From the NCBI RefSeq assembly GCF_024718545.1, contig NZ_JAMXDB010000009.1, positions 1 through 58,209 of the forward strand: DNA of 58,209 nucleotides, given 5' to 3'. The translations under genes were made by a program, and so were the position numbers. Each line of letters starts with the position of its first letter. Positions within the stretch are counted from its first letter, which is position 1. Below are positions 25,300 through 33,894 of the stretch, piece by piece. The notes under the pieces are model-generated. The model saw nothing but the letters and a program-made list of their open reading frames with translations. It was not told where the DNA came from and searched no databases. This stretch comes from Weissella fangxianensis (lineage in GTDB: Bacteria; Bacillota; Bacilli; Lactobacillales; Lactobacillaceae).

Positions 25300-25634
25300 T
25301 CTTCAGCATCTTCATTAATTGACGCAATATCTTCTTCTGATGCACCCATTAAACGCATAGCTACACGTTGTGCCATAAAAATAAGTTCTGGTTGTTCTAA
25401 TTCTTCCAATGATTCAGCTTGTTTTGCATTCAAATGTAAGATAGTTGATAAGTAATCAATCAATTCATCTAGCATATTATCCATTGCATCAAACATTTCT
25501 GTTCCTTCAGCAGTTTCAGTGATGTCCTCCATTTGTGCCATATCTTTTTGGAATTTATACGTTTTCTTCAAGTTCTTAACAGAACTTTTTACCTCAAACG
25601 GTTTCTTTGCTAATTGTTCAACTTTAATTTGCAT
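25269..25634 (-). CDS. Tail assembly chaperone (gpG-like)
   Basis: 121 residues, helical and increasingly acidic at the C-terminus, in the gpG position immediately upstream of the tape measure. It contains the segment FQKDMAQMEDITETAEGTEM. The programmed -1 site lies ten codons before its stop, so most ribosomes should make this short form and a minority gpGT. Both are assembly factors absent from the virion in related phages. Confidence 0.85.
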   Translation of the reverse strand: MQIKVEQLAKKPFEVKSSVKNLKKTYKFQKDMAQMEDITETAEGTEMFDAMDNMLDELIDYLSTILHLNAKQAESLEELEQPELIFMAQRVAMRLMGASEEDIASINEDAEEGLEATPENE

Positions 25635-25714
25635 ATCATTTCACCTTTCGTTTTTTTGATGCCCACTAATAACTAGCAGGCATGATATGTATCAGGGGAC
25701 TAAGCCCCTGCTTG

Positions 25715-25762
25715 CTATGAAGCTTCAATCACTGCTCCATGAGTGTTTGCTGTCAGTTTACT
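25715..25762 (-). other. Plus-one-frame C-terminal extension of the major tail protein (candidate)
   Basis: Across the major tail protein stop, the +1 frame is open to TAG 25715-25717 and encodes SKLTANTHGAVIEAS. The capsid gene has a matching extension in the same relative frame (SSTKVNAHGATIEAK). Preservation of the NxHGAxIEA pattern in both argues for coding. A hairpin (CAGGGG/CCCCTG, about 25693-25710) follows. Confidence 0.55.
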
Positions 25763-26378
25763 CACCTTCGGGGTTGGTGCTACTCGCTGAATAGCCACCC
25801 AAAACTTCTGATAACATATCTTCCTTCTTGAAGCCTTCTGCACCAGAGAAGAACACCTTCATACCTTGACCATTCCAGCGGTCGTCACCAAATGATTGGT
25901 AAGTCAACGCATCAGTAACACGTTGCTCTTCATTGTTATCCGTTTGAATATTTGATGCTGGCTCAATAAACTCACCATTTGAGAATGAATAGAAAATTGA
26001 GTTAGCACGATCTAACGTTTCAGTCTCAACAATCAAAGCGACCTTGTGAGTGCTGGTAGTGTCTACCCAGCCTCCATTGCCGTCTCCTTCACGTCCCAAA
26101 AGCTTTTGCTTAGTCTCGAATGGCAAACCATTCCAAACACCTGCAACTTGTGGGAATGACTTTGCCTTAGATTGGTCAACCATTCCGTTGTCACCATAAA
26201 TTTGCTTACCAGCTTGCGCCATGTTAGTGATGTTAGCTGATGATGTACCTAAGTCCTTAGCATTTGATGTATACAAACCATCTTCTGCAAGTCCAGTATC
26301 TCCAGTAATAATCTCGTTGTTTTCATCAACCAATGCCATGTAAGTGTGCTTTAAACCTACTTGTCCACCTTGTGCCAT
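25758..26378 (-). CDS. Major tail protein
   Basis: 206 residues forming the tail tube. It lies between the tail-completion genes and the tail chaperones, and has the segment KHTYMALVDENNEIITGD followed by a beta-rich body typical of phi13/TP901-type tail proteins. Start at ATG 26378 (MAQGGQVGLK), with AAAGGAAA upstream; the longer frame to 26447 overlaps the previous gene without a ribosome site. The C-terminus SSTNPEGE is nearly the same as that of the capsid protein, and both are followed by a related +1-frame extension. Confidence 0.88.
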   Translation of the reverse strand: MAQGGQVGLKHTYMALVDENNEIITGDTGLAEDGLYTSNAKDLGTSSANITNMAQAGKQIYGDNGMVDQSKAKSFPQVAGVWNGLPFETKQKLLGREGDGNGGWVDTTSTHKVALIVETETLDRANSIFYSFSNGEFIEPASNIQTDNNEEQRVTDALTYQSFGDDRWNGQGMKVFFSGAEGFKKEDMLSEVLGGYSASSTNPEGE

Positions 26379-26412
26379 ATTAATTAATTTCCTTTCTAAT
26401 AAAAAAGACTGA

Positions 26413-26796
26413 CTAAACGTCAATCTCAATAACTTTTCTAACTTCAATATTTTTAATCATTTGTTGCTCATCAGTCTGACTTAAATCTAGATAATGTGGC
26501 TCACTGTTTATCGTTCGCCAATTTCTAGCCTCAAGTTCTTTCATGAGCTTGATTTCTGTCAACTGCATATCGCCTGTAAAATCAACTGAATAGAATATTT
26601 GAATGTCCACACCTGCATCAATAGCATTAAACGTCATATCACCGTACAGTTCATTTTCCATAAGCGATTCTGTAAGCAATACTTGGGTCACGTGTACATC
26701 ATCAATAGTTTCATCTGGTATCTTATCCACGTAGACTTCAAAATCAGGGTTTAAATCACTGATAACATCAGCAACTTCTTCAATATATCTTGCGAT
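26413..26796 (-). CDS. Tail terminator-like protein (DUF806), apparent ATC start
   Basis: 127 residues if begun at ATC 26796 (IARYIEEVADVISDLNPDFE...). The family-like sequence clearly continues upstream of GTG 26730, but the frame has no ATG, GTG or TTG before the preceding gene. An AAGGGGGG ribosome site lies seven bases before an ATC that overlaps the upstream stop as TAATC, exactly where TAATG would be expected. DUF806 proteins cap the tail tube in lactic phages. Either a rare AUC start is used or the start codon has mutated and expression is reduced. Confidence 0.7.
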   Translation of the reverse strand: MARYIEEVADVISDLNPDFEVYVDKIPDETIDDVHVTQVLLTESLMENELYGDMTFNAIDAGVDIQIFYSVDFTGDMQLTEIKLMKELEARNWRTINSEPHYLDLSQTDEQQMIKNIEVRKVIEIDV

Positions 26797-27254
26797 TAGT
26801 TGTCCCCCCTTTCTCGAACAATCTGTGAATACTCTGCTGCACCAGCCTGTAACATTTTCTTTTGTACTCGCTTGTTTTGACGTGTCTTACGAACAAAGTG
26901 ATCACCACGAATAGCAACCTGACCAGCGTTCTTGTGCATGCGACCATTCGCGGTATATAGTGGGAATTTCGTTCCATTTTCAATCAAATGTCCCTGTCGA
27001 GACTTAGAATAGTCCCAACCAACTGATGAAGTACCGTTTCGATTGCTTTGCATAAGCACTGAATCAGCAAGATGTGGGTCTGCACCAGTCTTTCGATTGC
27101 GATAGTGCTTATCGTGTGTGACTTGTTCCACCTCGTTCTTAAATACCTTAGCTTCAGCTTTAGTTATTCGTTTTCTATCTTCAGTTGAGATGCCAGCCGA
27201 TACACTTTCCACCTGATCTAAAAAAACGCTTAATACTTCTTCAAGGCTTGCCAT
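26796..27254 (-). CDS. HK97 gp10-like tail-completion protein
   Basis: 152 residues with the gp10-family pattern: KRITKAEAKVFKNEVEQVT, then SVGWDYSKSRQGHLIENGT and GDHFVRKTR. It joins the head-connector to the tail in HK97-type siphoviruses. It sits in the conserved order connector, head-closure, gp10, tail terminator. One base separates it from the head-closure gene. Confidence 0.85.
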   Translation of the reverse strand: MASLEEVLSVFLDQVESVSAGISTEDRKRITKAEAKVFKNEVEQVTHDKHYRNRKTGADPHLADSVLMQSNRNGTSSVGWDYSKSRQGHLIENGTKFPLYTANGRMHKNAGQVAIRGDHFVRKTRQNKRVQKKMLQAGAAEYSQIVRERGDN

Positions 27255-27255
27255 A

Positions 27256-27612
27256 TTAAGACCGCCTTTTCAGAGTGATATAGTCATAGGCAATGTACTT
27301 GTTGCTTTCATCTGGTGAATAGCTCACCACATCATAGATAGCCTTGCCAATTTTGACCAGTTGAATATCTTCAATCTCTTCTTTGTGATGAGTGACAATC
27401 ACTTTGGTGTTTTCCCACTCTGTACCCACCAGTGAAACTTGTTGACTGATAGTACGCGTACGAGTTGCAAACCATAATGAAAACCGCTTAACAAATTCTT
27501 TCTTGTAGCCACCAGTATTAGGGTTTTTAACCGACTTTAAATCGCCAAACTCGGCTTTACGATTCAGGTCAGAGGGCTTCAAACGGCTATTAAACGTGTT
27601 ATTATCCATCAC
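27256..27612 (-). CDS. Head-tail joining / head closure protein
   Basis: 118 residues of the phage head-tail adaptor type (NRKAEFGDLKS, WENTKVIVTHH, AIYDVVSYSPDESNKYIAYDYITLKR). It seals the portal after packaging. GTG 27612 and ATG 27609 are adjacent possible starts behind AAGGG. It overlaps the connector gene by 11 bp. Confidence 0.82.
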   Translation of the reverse strand: MMDNNTFNSRLKPSDLNRKAEFGDLKSVKNPNTGGYKKEFVKRFSLWFATRTRTISQQVSLVGTEWENTKVIVTHHKEEIEDIQLVKIGKAIYDVVSYSPDESNKYIAYDYITLKRRS

Positions 27613-27895
27613 CTAATACCCTTGCCCTTACTTGGTTGAGCATGATTTGAATGCCCATGCCGTAACCGTTGCTTAGCTCTCGGTCATAATACATACGAGT
27701 TACTAAAGCTAAAATCAACCGATTGTATACGTCACCACTTAATGCAAAAATCTGTTCGTCAGTCACATCGTTTGATATTGAACCACGAATTAGCGCACTG
27801 GAATCGACCAGCAGCCGCCCAATTGTAGCTAATTCTTCTTCAGATTGGTCAATATGTAACTCATCACATACTTGTTCTGCCGTAATTAATTCCAC
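27602..27895 (-). CDS. Head-tail connector protein (gp6-like)
   Basis: 97 residues, helical, opening MELITAEQVCDELHIDQSEEE and ending with a MYYDRELSNGYGMGIQIMLNQVR segment. This is the usual pattern of the phage DNA-packaging/connector family that forms the ring under the portal. It follows the capsid block in the standard order. Confidence 0.85.
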   Translation of the reverse strand: MELITAEQVCDELHIDQSEEELATIGRLLVDSSALIRGSISNDVTDEQIFALSGDVYNRLILALVTRMYYDRELSNGYGMGIQIMLNQVRARVLGDG

Positions 27896-27907
27896 ACGCT
27901 AACCCCC

Positions 27908-28351
27908 TTATTCTGTTGGCTCTGGGTCAGCAAGCTTTTCTGTAACGGTAATCTTAGCTTCAGCAGTTTTGCCACCATCATCAGTTGTTGCAACTGCGGT
28001 AGCTTCACCAACTTTTACACCAGCAACTTTACCGTTGTTGTCAACTGTTGCAATTGCCTCATCTGTACTTGCCCAGTTCAAACCTTTGTTGGTGGCATCA
28101 GTGGGAGCAACTGTTGCCTTTAGTGTGGCAGTCTTACCTGTTTCAAGCGACAACGTTGCCTTGTCTAGCGATACACCAGTAACAGGTTGCGTAGCAGTCT
28201 TAAATGACAATGGTGTTTTGGCAGATTTTCCTGCATAAGCTAGACCATAGTCGTCATATTGTGTATTAGGCTTTAAGCCAGTAATTTCAATTGATGATTC
28301 AACGCCAGATTGTTCTACTTTGTCGCTGTTATATAAATCAAATGTAGCCAT
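27908..28351 (-). CDS. Ig-like (Big_2) domain virion protein
   Basis: 147 residues: a fibronectin-like first part (SIEITGLKPNTQYDDYGLAY) followed by a bacterial Ig-like group 2 domain (VTGVSLDKATLSLETGKTAT, LNWASTDEAIATVDNNGKV). Such domains decorate capsids or tails and bind weakly to surface carbohydrates. Being directly downstream of the capsid gene, it may be a head decoration protein. Ser/Thr/Ala-rich, no membrane segment. Confidence 0.8.
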   Translation of the reverse strand: MATFDLYNSDKVEQSGVESSIEITGLKPNTQYDDYGLAYAGKSAKTPLSFKTATQPVTGVSLDKATLSLETGKTATLKATVAPTDATNKGLNWASTDEAIATVDNNGKVAGVKVGEATAVATTDDGGKTAEAKITVTEKLADPEPTE

Positions 28352-28362
28352 GTCTCTCCTTT

Positions 28363-28410
28363 CTATTTAGCTTCAATAGTTGCGCCATGAGCATTTACTT
28401 TTGTACTACT
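28363..28410 (-). other. Plus-one-frame C-terminal extension of the major capsid protein (candidate)
   Basis: The +1 frame runs across the capsid stop and encodes SSTKVNAHGATIEAK before TAG 28363-28365. It parallels the extension after the major tail protein. The shared bases GAAGGTGAGTA at both stops could act as an internal Shine-Dalgarno-like stimulator or allow reinitiation at the overlapping GTG. Confidence 0.55.
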
Positions 28411-29701
28411 CACCTTCGGTGCTACTCGCTGGAACTGTACCGTTGATGTTTACGATCAACTCTGGGCGTGCTTGTACAACGTTCTCACGCAAGAAAATAC
28501 CCAATTGCTTGTACCAAACATCATAAGTATCTTGGAATTGACCAGTAATTTCAGTCAACTTGAAGTTGATGACTGCCTTTTGTAGCGGTGCAACAATGGC
28601 ATTAACACCATCTGGGAACAAAGCATCATCAAGAACGATTACTTGCTTACCTAAGAACAACTTGCCAGTTCCTTGTGCAATGTTAGGTTGCAACATAGGG
28701 CGACCTTCACCGTCATTAATGTGATCAATAGCATCATAAGCTGATTGTGACAAAACAACTGATGCTTGCGCTGAATCTTGTGGCTTCAAAGTAACGTTCA
28801 AAGCAGTCTTGATGTCAGCAATTAAATCTTCACTATCAACTGGTGTGATGTCCTTAGTCAAAGCATCAATAATCAATGAATCATCAGTGTTATCACGCAA
28901 CTCAACCAAGCGTGAACGCAATTCAGATTCCCAGTTATATGATGAATCTGAAATCAATTCTTGTGAGAATACGTATGCACCAGTGTATGACTTCAAGTCC
29001 CACATAATAGGCTTGATTTCTGGTGCGGCATTAGCAGCAGTTGGGTCGTATTCTTTGTGTGCTGCCAACTTATCAGTTGAGTTCATGAATACTGGCAACT
29101 TACCAGTAGTGGTTGTAACTGAAACATTACGAACTAATGAACCCAAACGTGGAAATTGGTGTTCCTCATGTTCAGGGTTCAAAATTGTTTCAGGGATAAT
29201 AACAGCACCGTCTGATAGCTTCAGACCAGTAACATCACGTGTTTCACCTGACTTTAAGTAATCACCAAATGCTTCAACTGCGTTAGGCTCTGTCGCTCCA
29301 GCAACGTTCTTCTTCATATCTTCCATTCCTCCTAAGTCACGCTTTTCAGCGTCCTCATCTTCTTTCTTTTTATTGATTACTGGTTCATCTTCCGTTGATA
29401 CATCAGCAGAATCGCCTTCATCAGGCAAAATTTCATCTTCACCTTCACGTTTTTTAGGCGCAACTGGTGCAGGCTCTTCGCCCTTCTTAGGAACATCTAA
29501 GTCAGCAGCATCTTTCAATGCCTTAATATCTTCTTCGATACCTGAAATTTCTTTCTTTAATGCATCAATGTCAGACATGCCAGTCTTGACATCTTCAACA
29601 GACTTTTCATCATCTTCAACGGCAGAACGGACTTCAACTGTCTTATCGTTTAATTCAGCAGTCTTTGCCGTTAATTTATCTTCTAGCTCATTAAGCTTCA
29701 T
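28406..29701 (-). CDS. Major capsid protein (HK97 fold) with N-terminal scaffold domain
   Basis: 431 residues. The first 140 or so are a charged, coiled scaffold (delta) domain (LEDKLTAKTAELNDKTVEV) that the prohead protease would remove. The rest is the HK97 shell fold, including GSLVRNVSVTTTTGKLPVF and the A-domain region near QTWYKQLG-type residues (DTYDVWYKQLGIFLRE). It ends SSTEGE, nearly the same as the tail protein end. It overlaps the protease gene by 11 bp. Confidence 0.92.
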   Translation of the reverse strand: MKLNELEDKLTAKTAELNDKTVEVRSAVEDDEKSVEDVKTGMSDIDALKKEISGIEEDIKALKDAADLDVPKKGEEPAPVAPKKREGEDEILPDEGDSADVSTEDEPVINKKKEDEDAEKRDLGGMEDMKKNVAGATEPNAVEAFGDYLKSGETRDVTGLKLSDGAVIIPETILNPEHEEHQFPRLGSLVRNVSVTTTTGKLPVFMNSTDKLAAHKEYDPTAANAAPEIKPIMWDLKSYTGAYVFSQELISDSSYNWESELRSRLVELRDNTDDSLIIDALTKDITPVDSEDLIADIKTALNVTLKPQDSAQASVVLSQSAYDAIDHINDGEGRPMLQPNIAQGTGKLFLGKQVIVLDDALFPDGVNAIVAPLQKAVINFKLTEITGQFQDTYDVWYKQLGIFLRENVVQARPELIVNINGTVPASSTEGE

Positions 29702-30260
29702 CGAGATAAACCCTCACTTTCTCTTTATAATTTGATTGCAACAAAAAAGCGTCCAATGATCGTGTCACTGAAACGCTTGTATCATCATAAGCTGGCATTG
29801 TTACCACGCTTATTTCATTTAATTTTGCTATTTTGTTGATAGTACGGACTGGCTTATCGTCACGTTTCCAGCTATCACCGCCGTTAGCAACAATAAAGCC
29901 AAAGCTCATGCCTCTTAAATTACCAGCTTTCACGTTGTTATAGACATCTCTGCCCAATGACGTGTCTGCCAAGTCGAGAACAAAGCTAAGCCCAACATCA
30001 TCAACTTCTAGCTTTAAGGTATCAGCATCAGTACGACCCAGAATATTTGCATAATCATGGTCATATAATGCCAACGTCTGTGATAAATTAACGCCATCTA
30101 AGGCGTGTGGTGCAATGTATTCAACAAATGGTGCGATAGCGGAACTTGGCTTGTTAAACTTCAAGGCATAGCCAGCAATTTGCCCGATTGAATCATTACT
30201 TTGTGATTCACGAATTTCCAACTTGTCTAACTCGTGAAAATACTTCTCATGTTCGGTCAC
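29691..30260 (-). CDS. Prohead protease (HK97 family, U35)
   Basis: 189 residues. The catalytic pair is visible: His in LALYDHDYANILGRT (about residue 67) and Ser in NLRGMSFGF (about residue 115). It processes the capsid scaffold domain during maturation. Starts one base into the end of the portal gene and overlaps the capsid start. Confidence 0.92.
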   Translation of the reverse strand: MTEHEKYFHELDKLEIRESQSNDSIGQIAGYALKFNKPSSAIAPFVEYIAPHALDGVNLSQTLALYDHDYANILGRTDADTLKLEVDDVGLSFVLDLADTSLGRDVYNNVKAGNLRGMSFGFIVANGGDSWKRDDKPVRTINKIAKLNEISVVTMPAYDDTSVSVTRSLDAFLLQSNYKEKVRVYLDEA

Positions 30261-31342
30261 TAAATCACCCCCCTTCTGGCTAGTAATTCTCTAGCTTCAC
30301 TAGGTGTGATGATTTGTTTATCGACCCAATTAAGCACATCTTCCTTAAAAGTCGTGTTTGAATAGTCCATAATTTGAGCCATATCCAATTGCAAATCGCC
30401 TCCCAACTTAAAGTTGAGTTCTGACATCAATGGTTCAATATAACGATTTAACCCACCAACGTACAATGCACTGATTTGGTCTAAACTAGACTGTTGGTCT
30501 CCTGAACCATTCAAATATGAATCAGGCACGCCAAACGTTTTAGCAATTTGTGTTCGTCCCCAATCAAGGTTAGCCAAATACTTAGCAACGTCAGCATTGA
30601 TTGAAACAGTTGAAAAATCAGCTGATTGGTCTAATACCATGACACGTCCAGCGTTTTCACCAGTGTTGGCTTCTTCAAACTCGCTACGAACTGCTTTCTT
30701 GGCTTCTTTACTCAACGTACCTTCAGGTATCTTAATCAAACTCGTGGGGTTGATTGCGCCCTTTAGCGTGGTTAGCGACAACTTGTTAGCTTGATTCTGC
30801 TGGTTAATCTCATTAGCCAACGCTTCAAGTGGTGAATGCCCGATTAGCATGTCTAACTGTGTATCACCATATGCCATGATTTTTGCATGGATCATATCGC
30901 TAGCAGGTACATTGTTAATTGTTGGAAACTCATCAAATGCGTTTATGTCATAAGTCAATACATCATCTGTAATATCAATGGTAACTGCGTTAGAAGGTAT
31001 CATTCGCAGACCAGAAACAACGCCACCATCACGCTCAATAAGCATAAACGAATTACCATTCAGTAACAGATTCAACAACGCCGTTTGCCAATAACTCACC
31101 TTGTTATTGAACTTGCTAGGGTGGTTTAACAATTCAACTGCCAAACTATTTGTACCTTTAAACCGTGCTCCTGCAATGTCAGAACTAATCAAACTTGTGA
31201 CAGAATATAAATCACTATTCTTTAACGCTTGTGTAGCACTAATCAAGTTGTTTGGCACAAAACCTTTTTCAGTGAATATGTAAGGCATAGTTGAGATAGC
31301 TGGCGTACTTGAACGTTTTTCAAAAGGGTTTAACAAACTCAT
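30260..31342 (-). CDS. Portal protein (HK97 family)
   Basis: 360 residues of the phage portal family: ALKNSDLYSVTSLISSDIA near residue 38, NLLLNGNSFMLIERDG, and FGVPDSYLNG near 270-280. It forms the dodecameric DNA gate. The length is slightly shorter than the 380-430 common in the family. Its ATG overlaps the stop of the small membrane protein gene. Confidence 0.93.
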   Translation of the reverse strand: MSLLNPFEKRSSTPAISTMPYIFTEKGFVPNNLISATQALKNSDLYSVTSLISSDIAGARFKGTNSLAVELLNHPSKFNNKVSYWQTALLNLLLNGNSFMLIERDGGVVSGLRMIPSNAVTIDITDDVLTYDINAFDEFPTINNVPASDMIHAKIMAYGDTQLDMLIGHSPLEALANEINQQNQANKLSLTTLKGAINPTSLIKIPEGTLSKEAKKAVRSEFEEANTGENAGRVMVLDQSADFSTVSINADVAKYLANLDWGRTQIAKTFGVPDSYLNGSGDQQSSLDQISALYVGGLNRYIEPLMSELNFKLGGDLQLDMAQIMDYSNTTFKEDVLNWVDKQIITPSEARELLARRGVI

Positions 31343-31494
31343 CTATCATCACCCTTTGGAGCTATTAAATAAGCCAGTAAGGCTACAAGTCCACCTGTAA
31401 CAACAAACCCAATTGATTGCGACATTAAAAAAACGCCAACCGAGATTAGCGCCATTGCGAAAATAATTAAAATAATTGGTAGATATTTAAACAT
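31339..31494 (-). CDS. Small two-helix membrane protein between terminase and portal
   Basis: 51 residues, nearly all hydrophobic, opening MFKYLPIILIIFAMALISVG with a second helix (GFVVTGGLVALLAYLIA) and a short charged tail KGDDR. GGAGGAG precedes the ATG, and the stop overlaps the portal start as ATGA. Similar hydrophobic genes lie between terL and portal in many lactic phages; the role is unknown. Confidence 0.75.
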   Translation of the reverse strand: MFKYLPIILIIFAMALISVGVFLMSQSIGFVVTGGLVALLAYLIAPKGDDR

Positions 31495-31508
31495 TTGCTC
31501 CTCCTTTC

Positions 31509-33335
31509 CTAAAAACTAAAGTCATTAATGAAGTAGTCACTGATTTCATCATCAGACATATTACCAAAGGGAGATTTAGTTGGCTTTTCGTCTACATTGG
31601 TGAAATCAGTGAAATAAAATTGTCCTTCATACAACGCATCAATGATCGCATCAACAATATCAATCTTTTGTGAGTTGGTATTCTTATCAATCTTGATTCC
31701 ATTGTTATCAGAGACAACTACCGAGTTAATTAAAGCTTGCTGCATAGCGTTATCATCTAGCATTGTGATGTTGTGCTTGATAAAGGTGGTTTGCAAAAAC
31801 TTTGTCGGTTCATTTAATGACTTGATACCTTGTCTAACGGGGATAATCAGGTATTCATCTTTAATCTCATCAAGCCGTCTAATTACACGACCTGTTCCCC
31901 ACTGGTCATAAAGAATTGCTTTAACGTTTAGCTCATTGGTTTCAATAAAATTAAGTAGCCAATTGAACACTTCATCTTCATCAATCAGACCAAAGCGGTC
32001 TCTGGTGATAGTTGCAAAACCTTTTTCTTCAACATCTCGATAATTGATGTTGTCTCTCTGCTCCTTAGCTTCAATTGTTCCCACCTTAGTAAGTGGTATC
32101 CATGAATGCTGGTACAGATGATACTTGTAACTGCCGTCTGCAGCCTGATAAGGAAAGACAAACGCTAGCGCCGTATCGTCATTAGTTTGAGAGTAGTCAA
32201 AGCCGATATAGACATCACGTCCAAATACATCAAACTCATCAATAACGGCGTTCTCAACCAAATCAACAGGCAAATAGGCATTGCTCTTAGCGTTCTGCCA
32301 CATGTTCATGTTCTTAACGATAAAGTCCGACAACTTACCCTGACTTGCCTTAGAATCACGTTCAGTAATCATACCTTCAGTTAAATTCTTGCGCATACTA
32401 GGCAATTCCATTAGTGGGTTTGATTTAACCCACGTTTCAGGCATATAAGCTTCATCTTTATCGTCTTGTTCCCAAATAAGAACTAAATCTTTATCAATTT
32501 GTTGCCAGTCGCCATTCTCAAGATATTTGGCATACCTGCGATAGTCGGCATACATAGGAGAGTTTGGATCTAACCCAGCAGTTGATATGAAAAACATCTG
32601 TGCCAGTGGGTTATTAACCATACCTGATGTCATGGAATTAACGAACTCACGTTGTCCTTCTCCCAACAAGTGGTACTCATCAACAATACCTGTTGTGTAG
32701 TGGTCAGAATCGGATGGACTGCCTTGCGCAGATAGTCTTTTCATAGCAGTTGATTGGCTATCAATACGCATTTCATTACGATTGAATTCAACGCCCCACT
32801 TTCTAGCTAGCTTACTAAATACACCATCAGACAATTGAGACCAATTGAACGTCATGTACTTGTACAAGTTAGATGTGTGAGCAATGTCAATTGAAGTAAC
32901 CGCCAATCGCCTGTTTATCTTAGGGAAACCAAACAGAAAGTTATACAGTGCATACGCTGACAACAGTTGAGTTTTACCATTGGTACGTGCCATTGAGATA
33001 AAAATATTTTTAAAGCGCATTCCCTTTGTTTCAGGGTTTCGCCAACCTTGAATGACGGCAAAAATAAAACGCTGATAAGGGCTAGGATCAAATTGTTCAC
33101 CACTTGAAACATCTTTCAACAGTGTGGCAAACTCAATAATCTTTTGTGCCTCGTCAACGTCATATATATAGATGAAATCATCATCATCTTCGATGCGCTT
33201 TAAATCGTTTATGTGGCGCTCACAAGCTTGTTTCATCTTCTCGCCTGCAAGTACCTTGCCAGTGACAACATCGATCGCATACGTCAAAGCAGGGTCATTT
33301 GGATAACGCTTCTTTAACTCCGTGAATTGTCTCAT
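31509..33335 (-). CDS. Terminase large subunit
   Basis: 608 residues, the DNA-packaging motor. ATPase Walker A-like ISMARTNGKTQLLSAYALY is near residue 113 and Walker B GIVDEYHLLGEGQ near 215. The RNase H-like nuclease domain starts with the acidic FDYSQTNDDTALAF (about 375) and includes ILYDQWGTG near 475. It overlaps terS by four bases. HNH and terS lie upstream, as in HK97-like cos phages. Confidence 0.95.
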   Translation of the reverse strand: MRQFTELKKRYPNDPALTYAIDVVTGKVLAGEKMKQACERHINDLKRIEDDDDFIYIYDVDEAQKIIEFATLLKDVSSGEQFDPSPYQRFIFAVIQGWRNPETKGMRFKNIFISMARTNGKTQLLSAYALYNFLFGFPKINRRLAVTSIDIAHTSNLYKYMTFNWSQLSDGVFSKLARKWGVEFNRNEMRIDSQSTAMKRLSAQGSPSDSDHYTTGIVDEYHLLGEGQREFVNSMTSGMVNNPLAQMFFISTAGLDPNSPMYADYRRYAKYLENGDWQQIDKDLVLIWEQDDKDEAYMPETWVKSNPLMELPSMRKNLTEGMITERDSKASQGKLSDFIVKNMNMWQNAKSNAYLPVDLVENAVIDEFDVFGRDVYIGFDYSQTNDDTALAFVFPYQAADGSYKYHLYQHSWIPLTKVGTIEAKEQRDNINYRDVEEKGFATITRDRFGLIDEDEVFNWLLNFIETNELNVKAILYDQWGTGRVIRRLDEIKDEYLIIPVRQGIKSLNEPTKFLQTTFIKHNITMLDDNAMQQALINSVVVSDNNGIKIDKNTNSQKIDIVDAIIDALYEGQFYFTDFTNVDEKPTKSPFGNMSDDEISDYFINDFSF

Positions 33336-33799
33336 GCACCAAACCTCTTAGCTAAAGCTTCCCCTGCATCTTCATCATCAGATGATGCCATATCAATCAA
33401 CGTGGCACGGCTTTGTGGAGATAGACCCAAGTCACTACCAATCGACTTGATAACTTTAGTAGTTGAATCAATGATACCCACTGCTGGGTTCTTAAACATC
33501 TTCCCACCTGCCATATACGTGATGCCGTTGTCTTTAACTGATTCATAGGCTTCACGCAGCATTTGATAATTCATTGCTAACGTTTCGACTTCTGATGCAT
33601 CAACTCCGATTACATATCCAGTCGCATTCAATTCAGGCACAATCGTTTCCCAAAGTTTTTTGGCATCACCAGCCAAATGTGCAGGAGCTTGTTCAGAAAG
33701 CTTATCTTTAGCAGCAAGCACATCTTTCAAATGTTCCGTTCGGTCACGTTGGTCTTTGCGATCATCTTCTTCATTGGTAACTTTTGCTTTTCGTGGCAT
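33332..33799 (-). CDS. Terminase small subunit (P27 family)
   Basis: 155 residues, the DNA-recognition subunit of the packaging machine. It opens MPRKAKVTNEEDDRKDQ, a basic tail, then the P27-type helical core (KKLWETIVPELNATGYV, DASEVETLAMNYQMLREA). ATG 33799 is chosen because AAAGGAGGTGA lies seven bases upstream; the longer TTG frame would start inside that site. Confidence 0.9.
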   Translation of the reverse strand: MPRKAKVTNEEDDRKDQRDRTEHLKDVLAAKDKLSEQAPAHLAGDAKKLWETIVPELNATGYVIGVDASEVETLAMNYQMLREAYESVKDNGITYMAGGKMFKNPAVGIIDSTTKVIKSIGSDLGLSPQSRATLIDMASSDDEDAGEALAKRFGA

Positions 33800-33894
33800 T
33801 GTCTCACCTCCTTTCAATAGCTCGTTTTTAAAAACTGACCTTTCATAGGTTTAACGATTTCAAATCGCAAAACCCTTAGTTTAAAAAATAAAAA

